From Paenibacillus sp. J31TS4 (lineage in GTDB: Bacteria > Bacillota > Bacilli > Paenibacillales > NBRC-103111), in assembly GCF_018403265.1 (NCBI RefSeq), contig NZ_BOSI01000002.1, forward strand, positions 1-64,000: a stretch of DNA of 64,000 bases. The letters are read 5' to 3'. Positions 22,870 through 32,511 of the stretch are shown piece after piece. Within the stretch, counting starts at the first letter, position 1, and the number at the start of each line of letters is the position of its first letter. The notes beneath the pieces are model-generated. The model made no database searches and had not been told where the DNA came from. It was given only the letters and a program-made list of their open reading frames with translations. The translations under genes and the position numbers were made by a program.

Positions 22870-25800
22870 ATGTCCCAGAACCCGTCTGAATCCGTCGTCA
22901 TTCCCCAGCCCAAAACATACGGGCCGCTCGGCAATCTGCCGCTTCTGGACCTGGAGGCGCCGGTGCAGTCGATGATCAAGCTGGCCTACGAGTTCGGGCC
23001 GATCTACCGGCTCGACCTGCCGGGCCGCAGCGAGCTGCTCATCTCCAGCTACGAGCTCGTGGAGGACGCCTGCGACGAGTCCCGCTTCGACAAGCGGGTG
23101 TGGGCGCCGCTGCGCAAAGTCCGCGCGTTCGCCGGAGACGGCCTGTTCACGAGCGAAACCGAGGAGCCGAACTGGCATAAGGCCCACAACATCCTGCTGC
23201 CCAGCTTCAGCCAGCGGGCGATGAAGGGCTACCACGCTATGATGGTCGATATCGCGGTCCAGCTGATCCAGAAGTGGGCACGCCTCAATCCGGACGAAAG
23301 CGTCGACGTTCCCGAGGACATGACCCGGCTGACGCTCGATACGATCGGGCTGTGCGGTTTCAACTACCGCTTCAACAGCTTTTACCGGGAGGAGCCCCAC
23401 CCGTTCATCGTCAGCATGGTCCGCGCCCTGAACGAGGCGATGAACCAGCTCCAGCGGCTCGGACTGCAGGACAAGCTGATGGTCATCACCCGGCGCCAAT
23501 ACCGCCACGACATCCAGTCGATGAACGTGCTCGTCGACAACATCATTGCCGAGCGCAAAGCGCACGGCGAGGAGCGCGGCGACGATCTGCTCGCCCACAT
23601 GCTGACGGGCAAGGACCCGGACACCGGGGAGCGGCTCGACGACGAGAACATCCGCTACCAGATCATTACGTTCCTGATCGCCGGACACGAGACGACGAGC
23701 GGGCTCCTGTCCTTTGCCATCTATTATTTGCTGAAGAATCCGGATAAGCTGCAAAAAGCTTATGAGGAGGTCGACCGGGTGCTCACCGGCCCGGTACCGA
23801 CCTATGAGCAGGTCCGCGAGCTCAAGTATATCCGCATGATCCTGAACGAAGCGCTCCGGCTGTGGCCGACCGCACCTGCGTTCTCCCTGTATGCCAAGGA
23901 GGATACGATGCTGGCCGGCCAGTATCCGATGAAGCAAGGCGACAGCGTCAACGTCCTCATCCCGAAGCTGCACCGGGATACGGCGGTATGGGGGGATGAC
24001 GTCGAGGAGTTCCGGCCGGAGCGGTTCGAGGACCCGGCGAGCATCCCGTTCCACGCCTTCAAGCCGTTCGGCAACGGTCAGCGCGCCTGCATCGGGCAGC
24101 AGTTCGCCATGCAGGAGGCGACGCTCGTCCTCGGCATGGTGCTCAAGCAGTTCGAGCTGATCGACCATACGAACTACCAGCTCAAGGTAAAAGAAACGCT
24201 GACGCTCAAGCCGGAAGGGCTGACGATGCGTGTCCGCCCGCGCAGCCAGGGGGCGCCGCTCGTGTTCGCGAGCGTTGGTGCGCCCGCCGCGGACACCAAG
24301 CCGGCTGTCAAAGCGGAGCGGCGGCCGGATAGCCCCGTGCAAGCGCACAATACGCCGCTCCTCGTCCTGTACGGCTCCAATCTCGGCACTGCCGAGGGCA
24401 TTGCGCGGGAGCTGGCCGAGGAGGCGCGCTACCAGGGCTTCCGCAGCGAGGTCGCCGCGCTGAACGACCGGGTCGGGAAGCTCCCCAAGGAGGGCGTCGT
24501 CTTCCTCGTCTCCGCCTCGTATAATGGCAAGCCGCCGAGCAACGCGAGGGAGTTCCTCCAATGGCTGGAGGAGGTGGATCCCGGCGCGCTGGAGGGCGTG
24601 CGGTACACCGTGTTCGGCTGCGGCGACCACAACTGGGCGAGCACGTACCAGCAGGTGCCGCGCCAGCTGGACGAGCTGCTCGCGGCCAAAGGAGCCGAGC
24701 GGCTCCTGGAACGGGGCGAGGCCGACGCGAGCGGAGACTTCGAGATGCAGCTCGACGAATGGCGCGATGACCTGTGGCCGACCGTCATGGGCTCGCTGGG
24801 TCTCCAGGCGAGCGCCCATAGGGAACGGGAAGAGAGCAGCTTGAGCGTCCAGTTCGTCAGCGGGGTACTCGGCTCGCCGCTCGCCGAATCGTATGAAGCG
24901 ATGCTGGGCACGATCGTGGAGAACCGCGAGCTGCAGGGCGAAGCGAGCGGCCGGAGCACGCGGCATCTCGAGATCGCTCTGCCCGAGGGGGCGGACTACC
25001 GTGAGGGCGACCACATCGGCATCCTCCCCGAGAATGCGCGGGAGCTGGTGGAGCGTGTCCTGAGGAGATACGCCCTGCATGCGAGCGACCACCTCGTGCT
25101 GAGCGCAAGCGGCCGCAGCGCCGCGCATCTGCCGCTCGACCGGCCGGTCCGCGTACAGGAGCTGCTCGCCCAGAGCGTCGAGCTGCAGGAGGCGGCGACC
25201 CGTGCCCAGCTGCGCGAGCTGGCCGCCTACACCGTCTGCCCGCCGCACAAAAAAGAGCTCGAAGCGCTGCTCGAGCCGGAGACGTACAAGACGGAGGTGC
25301 TCGCCAAGCGGCTGACGATGCTGGATCTGCTCGAGCAGTATCCCGCCTGCGAGCTGCCGTTCGAGCGGTTCCTCGAGCTGCTGCCGCCGCTCAAGGCACG
25401 CTATTACTCCGTCTCCAGCTCGCCTCGCGTGCAGAAGCAGCAGGCGAGCCTGACGGTGGGCGTCGTCCGGAGCCCGGCCAAAAGCGGGCGCGGCGAATAC
25501 CGCGGCGTCGCCTCGAACTACCTGGCGTCCCGGCAGCCGGGAGATGCGGTGGCCATGTTCATCCGCACGCCGGAGTCCGGCTTCGAGCTGCCGGACAATC
25601 CGGAGACGCCGATCGTTATGGTCGGTCCCGGCACCGGCGTCGCCCCGTTCCGCGGCTTCCTTCAAGCGCGCCGCGCCCTTCAGCAGGAAGGCAACCAGCT
25701 CGGCGAAGCCCATCTCTACTTCGGCTGCCGTCATCATGAGCAGGATTACCTGTACCGGGATGAGCTGGAGCAGGCGGAGCGGGAGGGGCTCGTGACGCTT

Positions 25801-26070
25801 CATGTCGCGTGCTCGCGCCTGCCGGAACAGCCCAAGACGTACGTCCAGCACTTGATGCGGCAGAACGGCCCGGAGTTGATCCGCCTGCTGGACGGCGGCG
25901 GCCGCCTATACGTTTGCGGCGACGGCAGCCGGATGGCGCCGGACGTCGAGGAGACGCTCCGGACGGCGTACCGCGACGTACACGGCACGAGCGAAGAGGA
26001 GGCAGTCTCCTGGCTCGACGGTCTCCAGGAGGAGGGCCGGTACGCCAAGGACGTCTGGGCCGGCATCTAG
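22870..26070 (+). CDS. Self-sufficient cytochrome P450 / NADPH-P450 reductase (CYP102A)
   Basis: A 1066-residue natural fusion like P450 BM3 (CYP102A1, 1049 residues), which hydroxylates medium and long fatty acids at subterminal positions using NADPH. Residues 1-470 are the P450: I-helix AGHETTSG, ExxR in NEALRLWP, and haem ligand Cys407 in [11 protein letters not shown]. About 492-640 is the FMN flavodoxin domain ([14 protein letters not shown]). About 680-1066 is the FAD/NADPH reductase with [22 protein letters not shown] and the final KDVWAGI. ATG 22870 follows GGAGGAG. An operator lies upstream and the cognate TetR gene downstream. Cytosolic. Confidence 0.96.
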   Translation: MSQNPSESVVIPQPKTYGPLGNLPLLDLEAPVQSMIKLAYEFGPIYRLDLPGRSELLISSYELVEDACDESRFDKRVWAPLRKVRAFAGDGLFTSETEEPNWHKAHNILLPSFSQRAMKGYHAMMVDIAVQLIQKWARLNPDESVDVPEDMTRLTLDTIGLCGFNYRFNSFYREEPHPFIVSMVRALNEAMNQLQRLGLQDKLMVITRRQYRHDIQSMNVLVDNIIAERKAHGEERGDDLLAHMLTGKDPDTGERLDDENIRYQIITFLIAGHETTSGLLSFAIYYLLKNPDKLQKAYEEVDRVLTGPVPTYEQVRELKYIRMILNEALRLWPTAPAFSLYAKEDTMLAGQYPMKQGDSVNVLIPKLHRDTAVWGDDVEEFRPERFEDPASIPFHAFKPFGNGQRACIGQQFAMQEATLVLGMVLKQFELIDHTNYQLKVKETLTLKPEGLTMRVRPRSQGAPLVFASVGAPAADTKPAVKAERRPDSPVQAHNTPLLVLYGSNLGTAEGIARELAEEARYQGFRSEVAALNDRVGKLPKEGVVFLVSASYNGKPPSNAREFLQWLEEVDPGALEGVRYTVFGCGDHNWASTYQQVPRQLDELLAAKGAERLLERGEADASGDFEMQLDEWRDDLWPTVMGSLGLQASAHREREESSLSVQFVSGVLGSPLAESYEAMLGTIVENRELQGEASGRSTRHLEIALPEGADYREGDHIGILPENARELVERVLRRYALHASDHLVLSASGRSAAHLPLDRPVRVQELLAQSVELQEAATRAQLRELAAYTVCPPHKKELEALLEPETYKTEVLAKRLTMLDLLEQYPACELPFERFLELLPPLKARYYSVSSSPRVQKQQASLTVGVVRSPAKSGRGEYRGVASNYLASRQPGDAVAMFIRTPESGFELPDNPETPIVMVGPGTGVAPFRGFLQARRALQQEGNQLGEAHLYFGCRHHEQDYLYRDELEQAEREGLVTLHVACSRLPEQPKTYVQHLMRQNGPELIRLLDGGGRLYVCGDGSRMAPDVEETLRTAYRDVHGTSEEEAVSWLDGLQEEGRYAKDVWAGI

Positions 26071-26166
26071 CGGGATGGCGGCGGACGGAATCGGCCCAAG
26101 CCTTCCCAAGGGGACGGCTCTCCTGTAGGATAGAGAGGATTCCGCTAGGTTGAGGTGAGGTCCAAC

Positions 26167-26745
26167 ATGAAAGCAACGCTGAACAAAAAAGAAAACATCC
26201 TGCGCGCCTCGCTCGAGCTGTTCGCCGAGCGAGGCTTTGACGGGACGACCGTCCCCATGATCGCCGACAGGGCGGAGGTAGGAGCGGGGACGATCTACCG
26301 GTATTTCGAGAACAAGGAAGCGCTCGTGAACGTGCTCTTCCAGGATTGCGTCGCCGGGCTGTCGGATTCGATCCGCGGCGGCTATCCGGAGGAAGGGACG
26401 GTACGGGACCAATTCCGGCATGTCTTCTACGGCATGGTCCGGTTCGCGAGCGACAACATACAGGCGCTGCATTTTTTGGACACGCACAGCGGCGCCCGGT
26501 TTCTCAACGCGGACAGCCGGGACCGGTTCGACGAGCTGATGGGCTTCCTCCACGCGTACGCCCGATCCGGACAGCAGCAGGGCGTCATCCGGCCGCTGCC
26601 GGCCCATGCGTTAATCGGCATCGTGTTCGGGGCGTTCACCAAAATATTCACGCTCATCCGCTCGGGAATCCTGGAGGAAACGCCGGTCTTGCTCGCCGGG
26701 ATCGAGGAAAGCTGCTGGTCGGCGGTCCGGCAGCCCGCCGAGTGA
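26167..26745 (+). CDS. TetR regulator, BM3R1/FatR-like
   Basis: A 192-residue TetR-family repressor. HTH: KKENILRASLELFAERGFDGTTVPMIADRAEVGAGTIYRYFENKEALVN, the recognition helix ending IYRYF. The C-terminal half has DQFRHVFYGMVRFASDNIQALHFLDTHSGARFL, a pattern I associate with BM3R1 and FatR, which release DNA on binding fatty acids or acyl-CoA. It lies 97 bases after the P450, while in Bacillus the regulator is upstream. Its probable operator is the palindrome at 22685, far before the P450, so control of its own gene would be through read-through. ATG 26167 has GAGGTGAGG. Confidence 0.88.
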   Translation: MKATLNKKENILRASLELFAERGFDGTTVPMIADRAEVGAGTIYRYFENKEALVNVLFQDCVAGLSDSIRGGYPEEGTVRDQFRHVFYGMVRFASDNIQALHFLDTHSGARFLNADSRDRFDELMGFLHAYARSGQQQGVIRPLPAHALIGIVFGAFTKIFTLIRSGILEETPVLLAGIEESCWSAVRQPAE

Positions 26746-26845
26746 GCCAAGCACCGTTGCCGCTGGACTAGCTGCCGGCCGGTTGCCGGTCGACCTGCCG
26801 CCCCCGGCTAAGGGCCCCTCTCTTTGCAGGAAAGCGCACCGTCTT

Positions 26846-26876
26846 ACAGCCGTCCGGCTTGTCCGGACGGCTGTTC
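26846..26876 (+). terminator. Terminator of P450/TetR unit
   Basis: ACAGCCGTCCGG / CCGGACGGCTGT, perfect 12-bp stem with five-base loop. Confidence 0.75.
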
Positions 26877-26925
26877 GGCATGCCCATGAAGCCGGCGGGG
26901 CTTTACGCAACCAGGGTTTTTCTGG

Positions 26926-26975
26926 TAGACTGTTCTCTATTGTTAACCTTATATCATGTTTTATAGGTTGACAAT
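26926..26975 (+). promoter_or_regulatory. bioB promoter with BirA box
   Basis: TTGTTAACC (26940-26948), 17 bases, GGTTGACAA (26966-26974) form the inverted repeat of the biotin repressor BirA. TAGACT (26926) and TTATAT (26949-26954) with a 17-base spacer make a promoter whose -10 lies inside the box, so bound BirA would block RNA polymerase. Confidence 0.8.
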
Positions 26976-27035
26976 AGCATGCAATTATCTCGTTTCTTGA
27001 GGAAGTCAGACGGGATTAGGAGAGGAGTCGGGCAT

Positions 27036-28049
27036 ATGCCGGAAGTGCAAACGAGAGAAGACCGAGCCGCGGCCGATTGGGGAAAGCTGGCGGACCGCGC
27101 GCTGCGCGGCGAGACGCTGACGCTTGAGGAAGGACTCGCGGTGCTGGAGGCGGAGGACGAGGACGTGCTGCCGCTGCTTCATGCCGCCTACCGGGTGCGC
27201 AGGCAGTATTTTGGGAATAAGGTTAAGCTGAACATGATTCTGAACGCGAAGAGCGGGCTCTGTCCCGAGGATTGCGGCTACTGCTCGCAGTCTATCGTAT
27301 CGACAGCTCCGATCGAGAAATATACGATGCTGGACAAAGAGACGCTCCTCGCAGGTGCGCGAGAGGCGATGGCCCGGCAGGCCGGCACGTTCTGTATCGT
27401 CGCCTCGGGCAGGGGCCCGACAGAGCGTGAGCTGGGCCAGGTTATCGAGGCGGTACAGGAGATTCGCGCGACGATGCCGCTCAAGCTGTGCGCCTGTCTC
27501 GGGCAGCTCAAGCCGGAGCAGGCCGACCGGCTGGCCGAAGCGGGCGTCCACCGGTACAACCATAACCTCAACACGAGCCGGGCGAACACGCCGTCCATCG
27601 TGTCCACGCATACATACGATGACCGGGTGAATACGGTCGAGACGGTCAAGCGGGCAGGCATGTCCCCTTGCTCAGGCGTCATTATCGAGATGGGGGAGAC
27701 CGACCGGGACATCTTCGAGCTGGCGCTCTCGCTCCGCGAGCTCGGGGCCGAGTCGGTTCCGGTTAATTTCTTGAACGCCATTCCCGGGACGCCGCTCGCG
27801 CATGCGGGCCGGACGCCGGCGATGCGGGCGCTCAAGGTGCTCTCGCTGTTCCGCCTGCTGCTGCCGGATCGGGAGATCCGGGTTGCCGGCGGCCGCGAGG
27901 TGAGTCTCCGCTCGCTGCAGCCGCTCGCCCTGTACGCGGCCAACTCGATCTTCGTTGGCGATTACCTGACGACGGACGGCCAGGAGGTGTCCGCCGATCA
28001 TCGGATGATTGAGGACCTGGGCTTCGAGATCGAACGGTGCGCCTTGTAG
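27036..28049 (+). CDS. bioB: Biotin synthase
   Basis: A 337-residue radical-SAM enzyme that inserts sulfur into dethiobiotin. The SAM cluster cysteines are Cys76, Cys80 and Cys83 in CPEDCGYC; YYNHNLNTS-like HRYNHNLNTS, GMSPCSGVIIEMGET and VNFLNAIPGTPL match BioB, and the last FVGDYLTTDGQ is diagnostic. ATG 27036 follows GGAGAGGAG; an ATG at 26979 lies inside the leader and is rejected. No other bio gene is near: it is an orphan under a BirA box, unlike the B. subtilis bioWAFDB operon. Confidence 0.95.
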   Translation: MPEVQTREDRAAADWGKLADRALRGETLTLEEGLAVLEAEDEDVLPLLHAAYRVRRQYFGNKVKLNMILNAKSGLCPEDCGYCSQSIVSTAPIEKYTMLDKETLLAGAREAMARQAGTFCIVASGRGPTERELGQVIEAVQEIRATMPLKLCACLGQLKPEQADRLAEAGVHRYNHNLNTSRANTPSIVSTHTYDDRVNTVETVKRAGMSPCSGVIIEMGETDRDIFELALSLRELGAESVPVNFLNAIPGTPLAHAGRTPAMRALKVLSLFRLLLPDREIRVAGGREVSLRSLQPLALYAANSIFVGDYLTTDGQEVSADHRMIEDLGFEIERCAL

Positions 28050-28137
28050 GCTGGGATACACTCGGCTGACGTCCGCCGGCAGGCCGGCAGGCAGCAGGAA
28101 GAGGCCAGCCAGGAAAAACCGGCCAACCTGATCATAC

Positions 28138-28169
28138 GACGAAGGAGCTGCCGCGGCAGCTCCTTCGTC
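28138..28169. terminator. 32-bp perfect palindrome terminator
   Basis: GACGAAGGAGCTGCCG followed immediately by its exact reverse complement and CTTGT. It closes bioB and faces the secreted-protein gene. Confidence 0.85.
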
Positions 28170-28333
28170 TTGTGATGAACCTAGTAAGGATGAAAGCGTA
28201 TCGGTCCCGTCAAGCATGCGGCAGTCCCGATGGTTGGTTCCGCAAGTTGGGGGATTGGTCAAACGTCAAGCTGGCGCCTGGCCGATGCCCGCTCCCGTTC
28301 GCTTGCTTGGAGAGTTCTCCCGTCTGTGCAGGC

Positions 28334-31300
28334 TTACGGCCGCTCCGTAGACTTCCACATAGCGATTAAGGCTTGCACGTCGGCATCCAGCGCTTGCTTG
28401 GCCGGTTGCGAGATGGTCCCGCTCAACGCCGGATTATGCAAGGACTTCAGAAAATCCTCCAGGTGCTTGATGCCCTGGTCGTAGCGGCCCTGTTCCCGGA
28501 AATGTTCGGCCTGCCGCAGCCGGTTCGTCAGCTGGGCAGCCAGCGGATGACCCAGCTCTCCTGCTGCTTCATAGGTCCCAATCAGTCCGGTGAGCCATTC
28601 CGGATCGGTCGTCACCCGAATGGTGATTTTGTTGGATTCCACGGTAACGCCGTCTAACGTCACCTTCACCCAGACGTCCGCCGTACCTGTCTCATAGACG
28701 GCGGAGGTAACGCCTTGCGGAGAGATGACCGCAGGGCTGCTGCTCAAGTATTCGATGGAGGCGCCCGATAAATCTGCGGCTTCTCCCGTGCCGAGCTTCC
28801 CGTAGACGCTCAAAGTAACTGTCTCCGTCCGCTTCAGGTCGTAACGATCCGCGGATAAGGTGACCTGCCCGAGAGCGGCCGAGACCGCTACGGTCACTTT
28901 ATTCGTCTGGACGGTTACTCCGTTCAAGGTGACCTGGGCGGAGAGCTCGGCGGTTCCCGGCTTGACGGCCATCATCGTTCCGTTCTCTACGGTGATCACA
29001 TCCGGATTGCTGCTGCTGTACGAGATCGAAGCCCCCGCCAGAATGGCGGACTTGCCGTTCACGAGCTTGCCGGTTACTGTAACCGGTGCCTTGCCGCCTA
29101 CCCGCAGCGACGTGTCTGCCTCGAGCGCCGCCTCCTTGAGCGGAACCGGCAGATGAACGAGATACGCATCGTTGGCCGTCGAGTAGTAGATGCTGCCGTC
29201 GTCCGCCAATGTGAACAAATTGACATAGCCGTTCACGAGCTGCTTGTAGTCCAGCGTCTCCGGGTCGAAGGCGACGAGATAGCGGCCGATCGTCGTATAC
29301 AGAATCCCGTCGTCGCTCCACTTCATGTAATAGGGCCGCCATGTACTGCCCGTCGCCCCGTTTTTGAACAGCTTGCTCTTCACGATCGTTTTGGCGGCGG
29401 GGTCCATGGCGAATAGCGCATATGCGTTGTTGCCCGCGGCATCTTTGCCGTAGACGATGCCCCACAGGAGCCCGTCCGGTCCGATCGACAGCGAGCCGAT
29501 CATGATCGGCGTCTGCACGCCCGGCACCTTCAAAGCGAACTCTTCCGTTTTCTTGCCCTGGGCAACGTCGAATTCGAACATCTTCGCCTCCGACGCGGCA
29601 GGGTCAATGCCAAGTCCGCCGTAAATGGTGGTGCCGCCGTACAATTTGCCGTCCTTGTGCGCGAGCCCGATGACGCTTTGGTCCTTCACGATGTCCCGGT
29701 ACACCGACCAGGTGCCGGCCTGCTCGTCATAGACCGTAAGCGCGCCTCCCAGCTGCCCGTAATCCGCTATCGTGCCGATAAACAGCTTGCTGCCCGCCGA
29801 AGTGAACGCGAACGGCCGGCTTTGCCCGTCGTCGATGTCGTGGAACAGGACCGGGTTGGTTTTCGGATGGTAAGGAAGGCTTGGGTCGTACCGGTAGATC
29901 ACGGCGCCGCCGTAGATGCCGAAGTATACCTTGCCGTTCATGACGCCGATGCCCTCGATTTGAGCCGGCTGAAGCTCCTGCCGTTCGAACGAAGCCGTCT
30001 CGGGATCGTAGATGCTCATGCCGGCCTGGTAGCCGCCCATGTAGATTTTTCCGTCGGGGCCTTTCTCCAGGCTCTGCACATTCGTCCCCTGCTTGCTGAC
30101 GCTGAGCCGAACGTTCACGATGGATTGGTCCGCCGGGTCATAGATGGAGTAGGAGACCGGGCTTTGGACGATGGCCAGCACGGTTCTTCCCGCCTTTTCG
30201 CCGCTCGTCACCTTCATCCATTTGTAGCTTTTTACGGCGTTGTCGACCTTGATCCCTGGTTCGACGGGTTTAATTTCATTCTTGCTTGTATTGTAGGTCC
30301 ACAGCTCCGACGTGTTTTTGTTGCGGAAATAGATCAAATCGGGCTGGAAAGGGGACGGGGAGGAGATCATCCCGTCGAAGGTGGCAGCATCCGTCCAGCG
30401 CATCACTTTCTTCACGTCGTCGGGATTCTGCTCGTCCATAATGGCCAGGGAGGTCCCGTAAGCCATAAACAGCAGCCCGTTATAGGTCCAAATGTTGGAG
30501 ATGAAGGTTTCCGTTCCCGTCGCGGGAGTCTGGATTTCCTCCATCTTCAGCGTGCTCCGGTCGATGCGGATCAGGTGGGCCACGGTGCCGGTGCCGGCAT
30601 AGTAATACCGGTCGCTGACGCCGCCTCCCCGCACGTAATCTTGGCCGGGATAGATGGTGCCGAGGTCCTGGAAGGTGCCGGACGCGATATCGTACAAGAA
30701 CGCTTTGCTGTCCGGGTAGGTGGAGCCGAACAGCTTCCCGTCGCTGCTGGCGTCCAGATCCCACACCCATTTGTTGGAGGGATTCGCACCCAGATTCTCG
30801 ATTCGTTTCTCCTTGGGAAGGTAGCGGTAAAGAATCGAGTTTTGCGTCCCGGCAAAATACACGTTGCCGTCCGACCCCATCGTCATGGCCCAGACGACGT
30901 CGAGCCCCGGCAGCGCTTGCTCAAACCGGACTTCGCCGGTGAGCGCATCCAAGGCATAGAACATGGCAGGGGACCCGCTCGGCGTCACATAGATTTCGCC
31001 GTCCCCTACCGCCGCCGCGCCGGTATTGGAGGTGACGGTGGCGGGTCCCATCTTGACGGGTGCGCCGAATTCAAACGGAAGCTGGAACGTCTTCTTCACC
31101 TGTACGGACACATCGTCGTAATACAGCTTGCTTTTGGACGCGACGGAGACATACAGCAGAATCTCCGCCTTGACCGCCGCTGCCGGAGCGATGCCTTCCG
31201 CAATCAGCGGCGTCCACTTATTGAGCGGGGAAGTGAGCGACGCTGTCACGTCCGCTCCCGCAATTTGCTTACCTGCGCTGTCATAGAAGCGCAAGTACAT

Positions 31301-31660
31301 AATCGTGCCGCCCGCCTCCAAATAGACGTTGCTCGAGGCGGTATATGTACATCCGGGCGTCACCGCGAACCGGTCGCTCGTCACGCCAAGCGAGTTGGTG
31401 GTCGAGCTTTTGTCGATTTTGAGACTCGAGATCCCGGTCAGCTTGGTCTCCTGCGTGACCTGTACGATATTTCCGGCTGTGTTTGCCGGACCGAAATAGC
31501 TCCAGTTCGGAATTTTGGTGCCCGCTACCGGTTCTTCGAACCCCGGGTTGGCCAATGCGGGTGACAGGCACTCCGCCGCCAAGGCTACGGAAGAGAACGC
31601 AGGGAGTAGTCCTAGACATAGACTTGCGGCAAGCACAAGAGCAAACAGTCTTTTGATCAT
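28334..31660 (-). CDS. Secreted multidomain beta-propeller protein
   Basis: An 1108-residue exported protein. Residues 1-29 are a Sec signal peptide (KR then a hydrophobic core, cleavage near ALA-AEC). About 35-190 looks like a carbohydrate-binding jelly-roll (ANPGFEEP ... WSYFGPAN ... LYYDDVSVQ). About 200-840 is a YVTN/quinoprotein-like propeller with repeated blades (GSDGNVYFAGT, DGKIYMGGY, DGKLYGGT, DDGSIYYS). About 850-1010 holds two bacterial Ig-like repeats (ASISYSSSNPDVITVENG, ASIEYLSSSPAVISPQG). The last 80 residues resemble a FIMAH module (LIGTYEAAGELGHPLAAQLTNRLRQAEHF). It probably binds polysaccharide at the cell surface or outside. A cre box lies upstream. Catalytic activity is not evident. 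Confidence 0.75.
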   Translation of the reverse strand: MIKRLFALVLAASLCLGLLPAFSSVALAAECLSPALANPGFEEPVAGTKIPNWSYFGPANTAGNIVQVTQETKLTGISSLKIDKSSTTNSLGVTSDRFAVTPGCTYTASSNVYLEAGGTIMYLRFYDSAGKQIAGADVTASLTSPLNKWTPLIAEGIAPAAAVKAEILLYVSVASKSKLYYDDVSVQVKKTFQLPFEFGAPVKMGPATVTSNTGAAAVGDGEIYVTPSGSPAMFYALDALTGEVRFEQALPGLDVVWAMTMGSDGNVYFAGTQNSILYRYLPKEKRIENLGANPSNKWVWDLDASSDGKLFGSTYPDSKAFLYDIASGTFQDLGTIYPGQDYVRGGGVSDRYYYAGTGTVAHLIRIDRSTLKMEEIQTPATGTETFISNIWTYNGLLFMAYGTSLAIMDEQNPDDVKKVMRWTDAATFDGMISSPSPFQPDLIYFRNKNTSELWTYNTSKNEIKPVEPGIKVDNAVKSYKWMKVTSGEKAGRTVLAIVQSPVSYSIYDPADQSIVNVRLSVSKQGTNVQSLEKGPDGKIYMGGYQAGMSIYDPETASFERQELQPAQIEGIGVMNGKVYFGIYGGAVIYRYDPSLPYHPKTNPVLFHDIDDGQSRPFAFTSAGSKLFIGTIADYGQLGGALTVYDEQAGTWSVYRDIVKDQSVIGLAHKDGKLYGGTTIYGGLGIDPAASEAKMFEFDVAQGKKTEEFALKVPGVQTPIMIGSLSIGPDGLLWGIVYGKDAAGNNAYALFAMDPAAKTIVKSKLFKNGATGSTWRPYYMKWSDDGILYTTIGRYLVAFDPETLDYKQLVNGYVNLFTLADDGSIYYSTANDAYLVHLPVPLKEAALEADTSLRVGGKAPVTVTGKLVNGKSAILAGASISYSSSNPDVITVENGTMMAVKPGTAELSAQVTLNGVTVQTNKVTVAVSAALGQVTLSADRYDLKRTETVTLSVYGKLGTGEAADLSGASIEYLSSSPAVISPQGVTSAVYETGTADVWVKVTLDGVTVESNKITIRVTTDPEWLTGLIGTYEAAGELGHPLAAQLTNRLRQAEHFREQGRYDQGIKHLEDFLKSLHNPALSGTISQPAKQALDADVQALIAMWKSTERP

Positions 31661-32036
31661 GAGAAGCAGTCTCCTTCATTCGTAAGATAGACGTTCTACA
31701 TAAGTTCTTCGTTCTCCATCTTCCTAAGATCGTTCTTTGGTCTTTCTCTGAAAGCGATTACAAAACCATTCACGGTTATACCGGGCTGCCAACTCTTTTA
31801 GGCGTTCCCCTCCATTTCTTTCTAAGACTGGTTTATAACTGGTTCTTTTCGAATGCCATGTCCATCATAAGGCGATCCAAAATTTGGCGTCAATGCTGCC
31901 ATTGGCCTATTCGCCCATGTCAAAAAAGCCGGAGATTCGACAAATCTGCGGCTTTCCCAGCAGTTCCTTCGCTAACTGATAAACATTCTCAATGCTGGGT
32001 ACACTACTAGGGAAGCAGACCGGCGGCAAACAAACA
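31661..32036. other. Intergenic, holds upstream region of secreted protein
   Basis: About 375 bases with no supported gene. It contains a cre box at 31749 and AT-rich sequence that should hold the promoter of the secreted protein on the minus strand; no confident -35/-10 pair was seen. Confidence 0.5.
31749..31762 (-). promoter_or_regulatory. CcpA cre box
   Basis: On the minus strand TGTAATCGCTTTCA, a full match to TGWNANCGNTNWCA, 89-102 bases before the start of the secreted propeller protein. It predicts glucose repression of that gene. Confidence 0.65.
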
Positions 32037-32056
32037 GCGGCCCCCACAGGCCGCTG
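32037..32056 (-). terminator. Hairpin after DUF1540 gene
   Basis: AGCGGCC / GGCCGCT stem followed on the minus strand by GTTTGTTTG, just after the DUF1540 stop. Confidence 0.55.
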
Positions 32057-32066
32057 CCGCTTTTCG

Positions 32067-32222
32067 CTAGATTTTCGGTTCGAACGTTTTGCAGTCCGTT
32101 TCCTCGGAGGTTTGGGCCTTTTTGCCCCGGTTGCCGACGACGTAGATCGAGGATGCGTTGCATTTGTTGCCGGAAGCCCAGTAATTGCAGGAATTGACTT
32201 CGCACAGAACGTCTTTTGCCAT
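32067..32222 (-). CDS. DUF1540 cysteine-rich small protein
   Basis: A 51-residue protein with four cysteines: DVLCEVNSCNYWASGNKCNASSIYV then TDCKTFEPK. This is the DUF1540 pattern (C-x4-C-x7-C ... C), a probable metal-binding knuckle found in spore-forming Firmicutes and often expressed in the forespore. ATG 32222 has GGAGGTG upstream; longer frames to 32330 have no ribosome site. Function unknown. Supports a spore-forming host. Confidence 0.8.
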   Translation of the reverse strand: MAKDVLCEVNSCNYWASGNKCNASSIYVVGNRGKKAQTSEETDCKTFEPKI

Positions 32223-32511
32223 GTGTTGTTCACCTCCCCTCCCGTCTAGCATGGGCGGGAGCGGCGGCAAGTTATACATGGGCGGAGGGCGTTTTTGCTG
32301 TGCTGGAAAAGGCGCCGAATCGGTTGGCACACAAGGGTGGAGAAGAACGATCGCCCGACCGGCAGGGGCAAGTGGTATAGTCGGCTTAATAAATGGGGGG
32401 GGTTGCTATTACGCCCCTTAAGCCGCTTTCGCTTATGGACAAACGTTCCGCATTCCAGTATAAGGAAAGGACAAGTAGGTTCCCATTTTCGAAAAAGAGG
32501 GGGGAGGCAGG

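Noticed and set aside
22792-25851. 1019-codon open frame on the minus strand
   Set aside because: It is the exact antisense of the CYP102 gene, caused by high third-position GC. No ribosome site and no protein family features.
29657-31564. 635-codon plus-strand frame
   Set aside because: Antisense of the secreted propeller protein, which has a signal peptide and domains.
31907-32233. 108-codon minus-strand frame overlapping DUF1540
   Set aside because: The DUF1540 frame has the Cys pattern and a strong ribosome site; this frame has neither.
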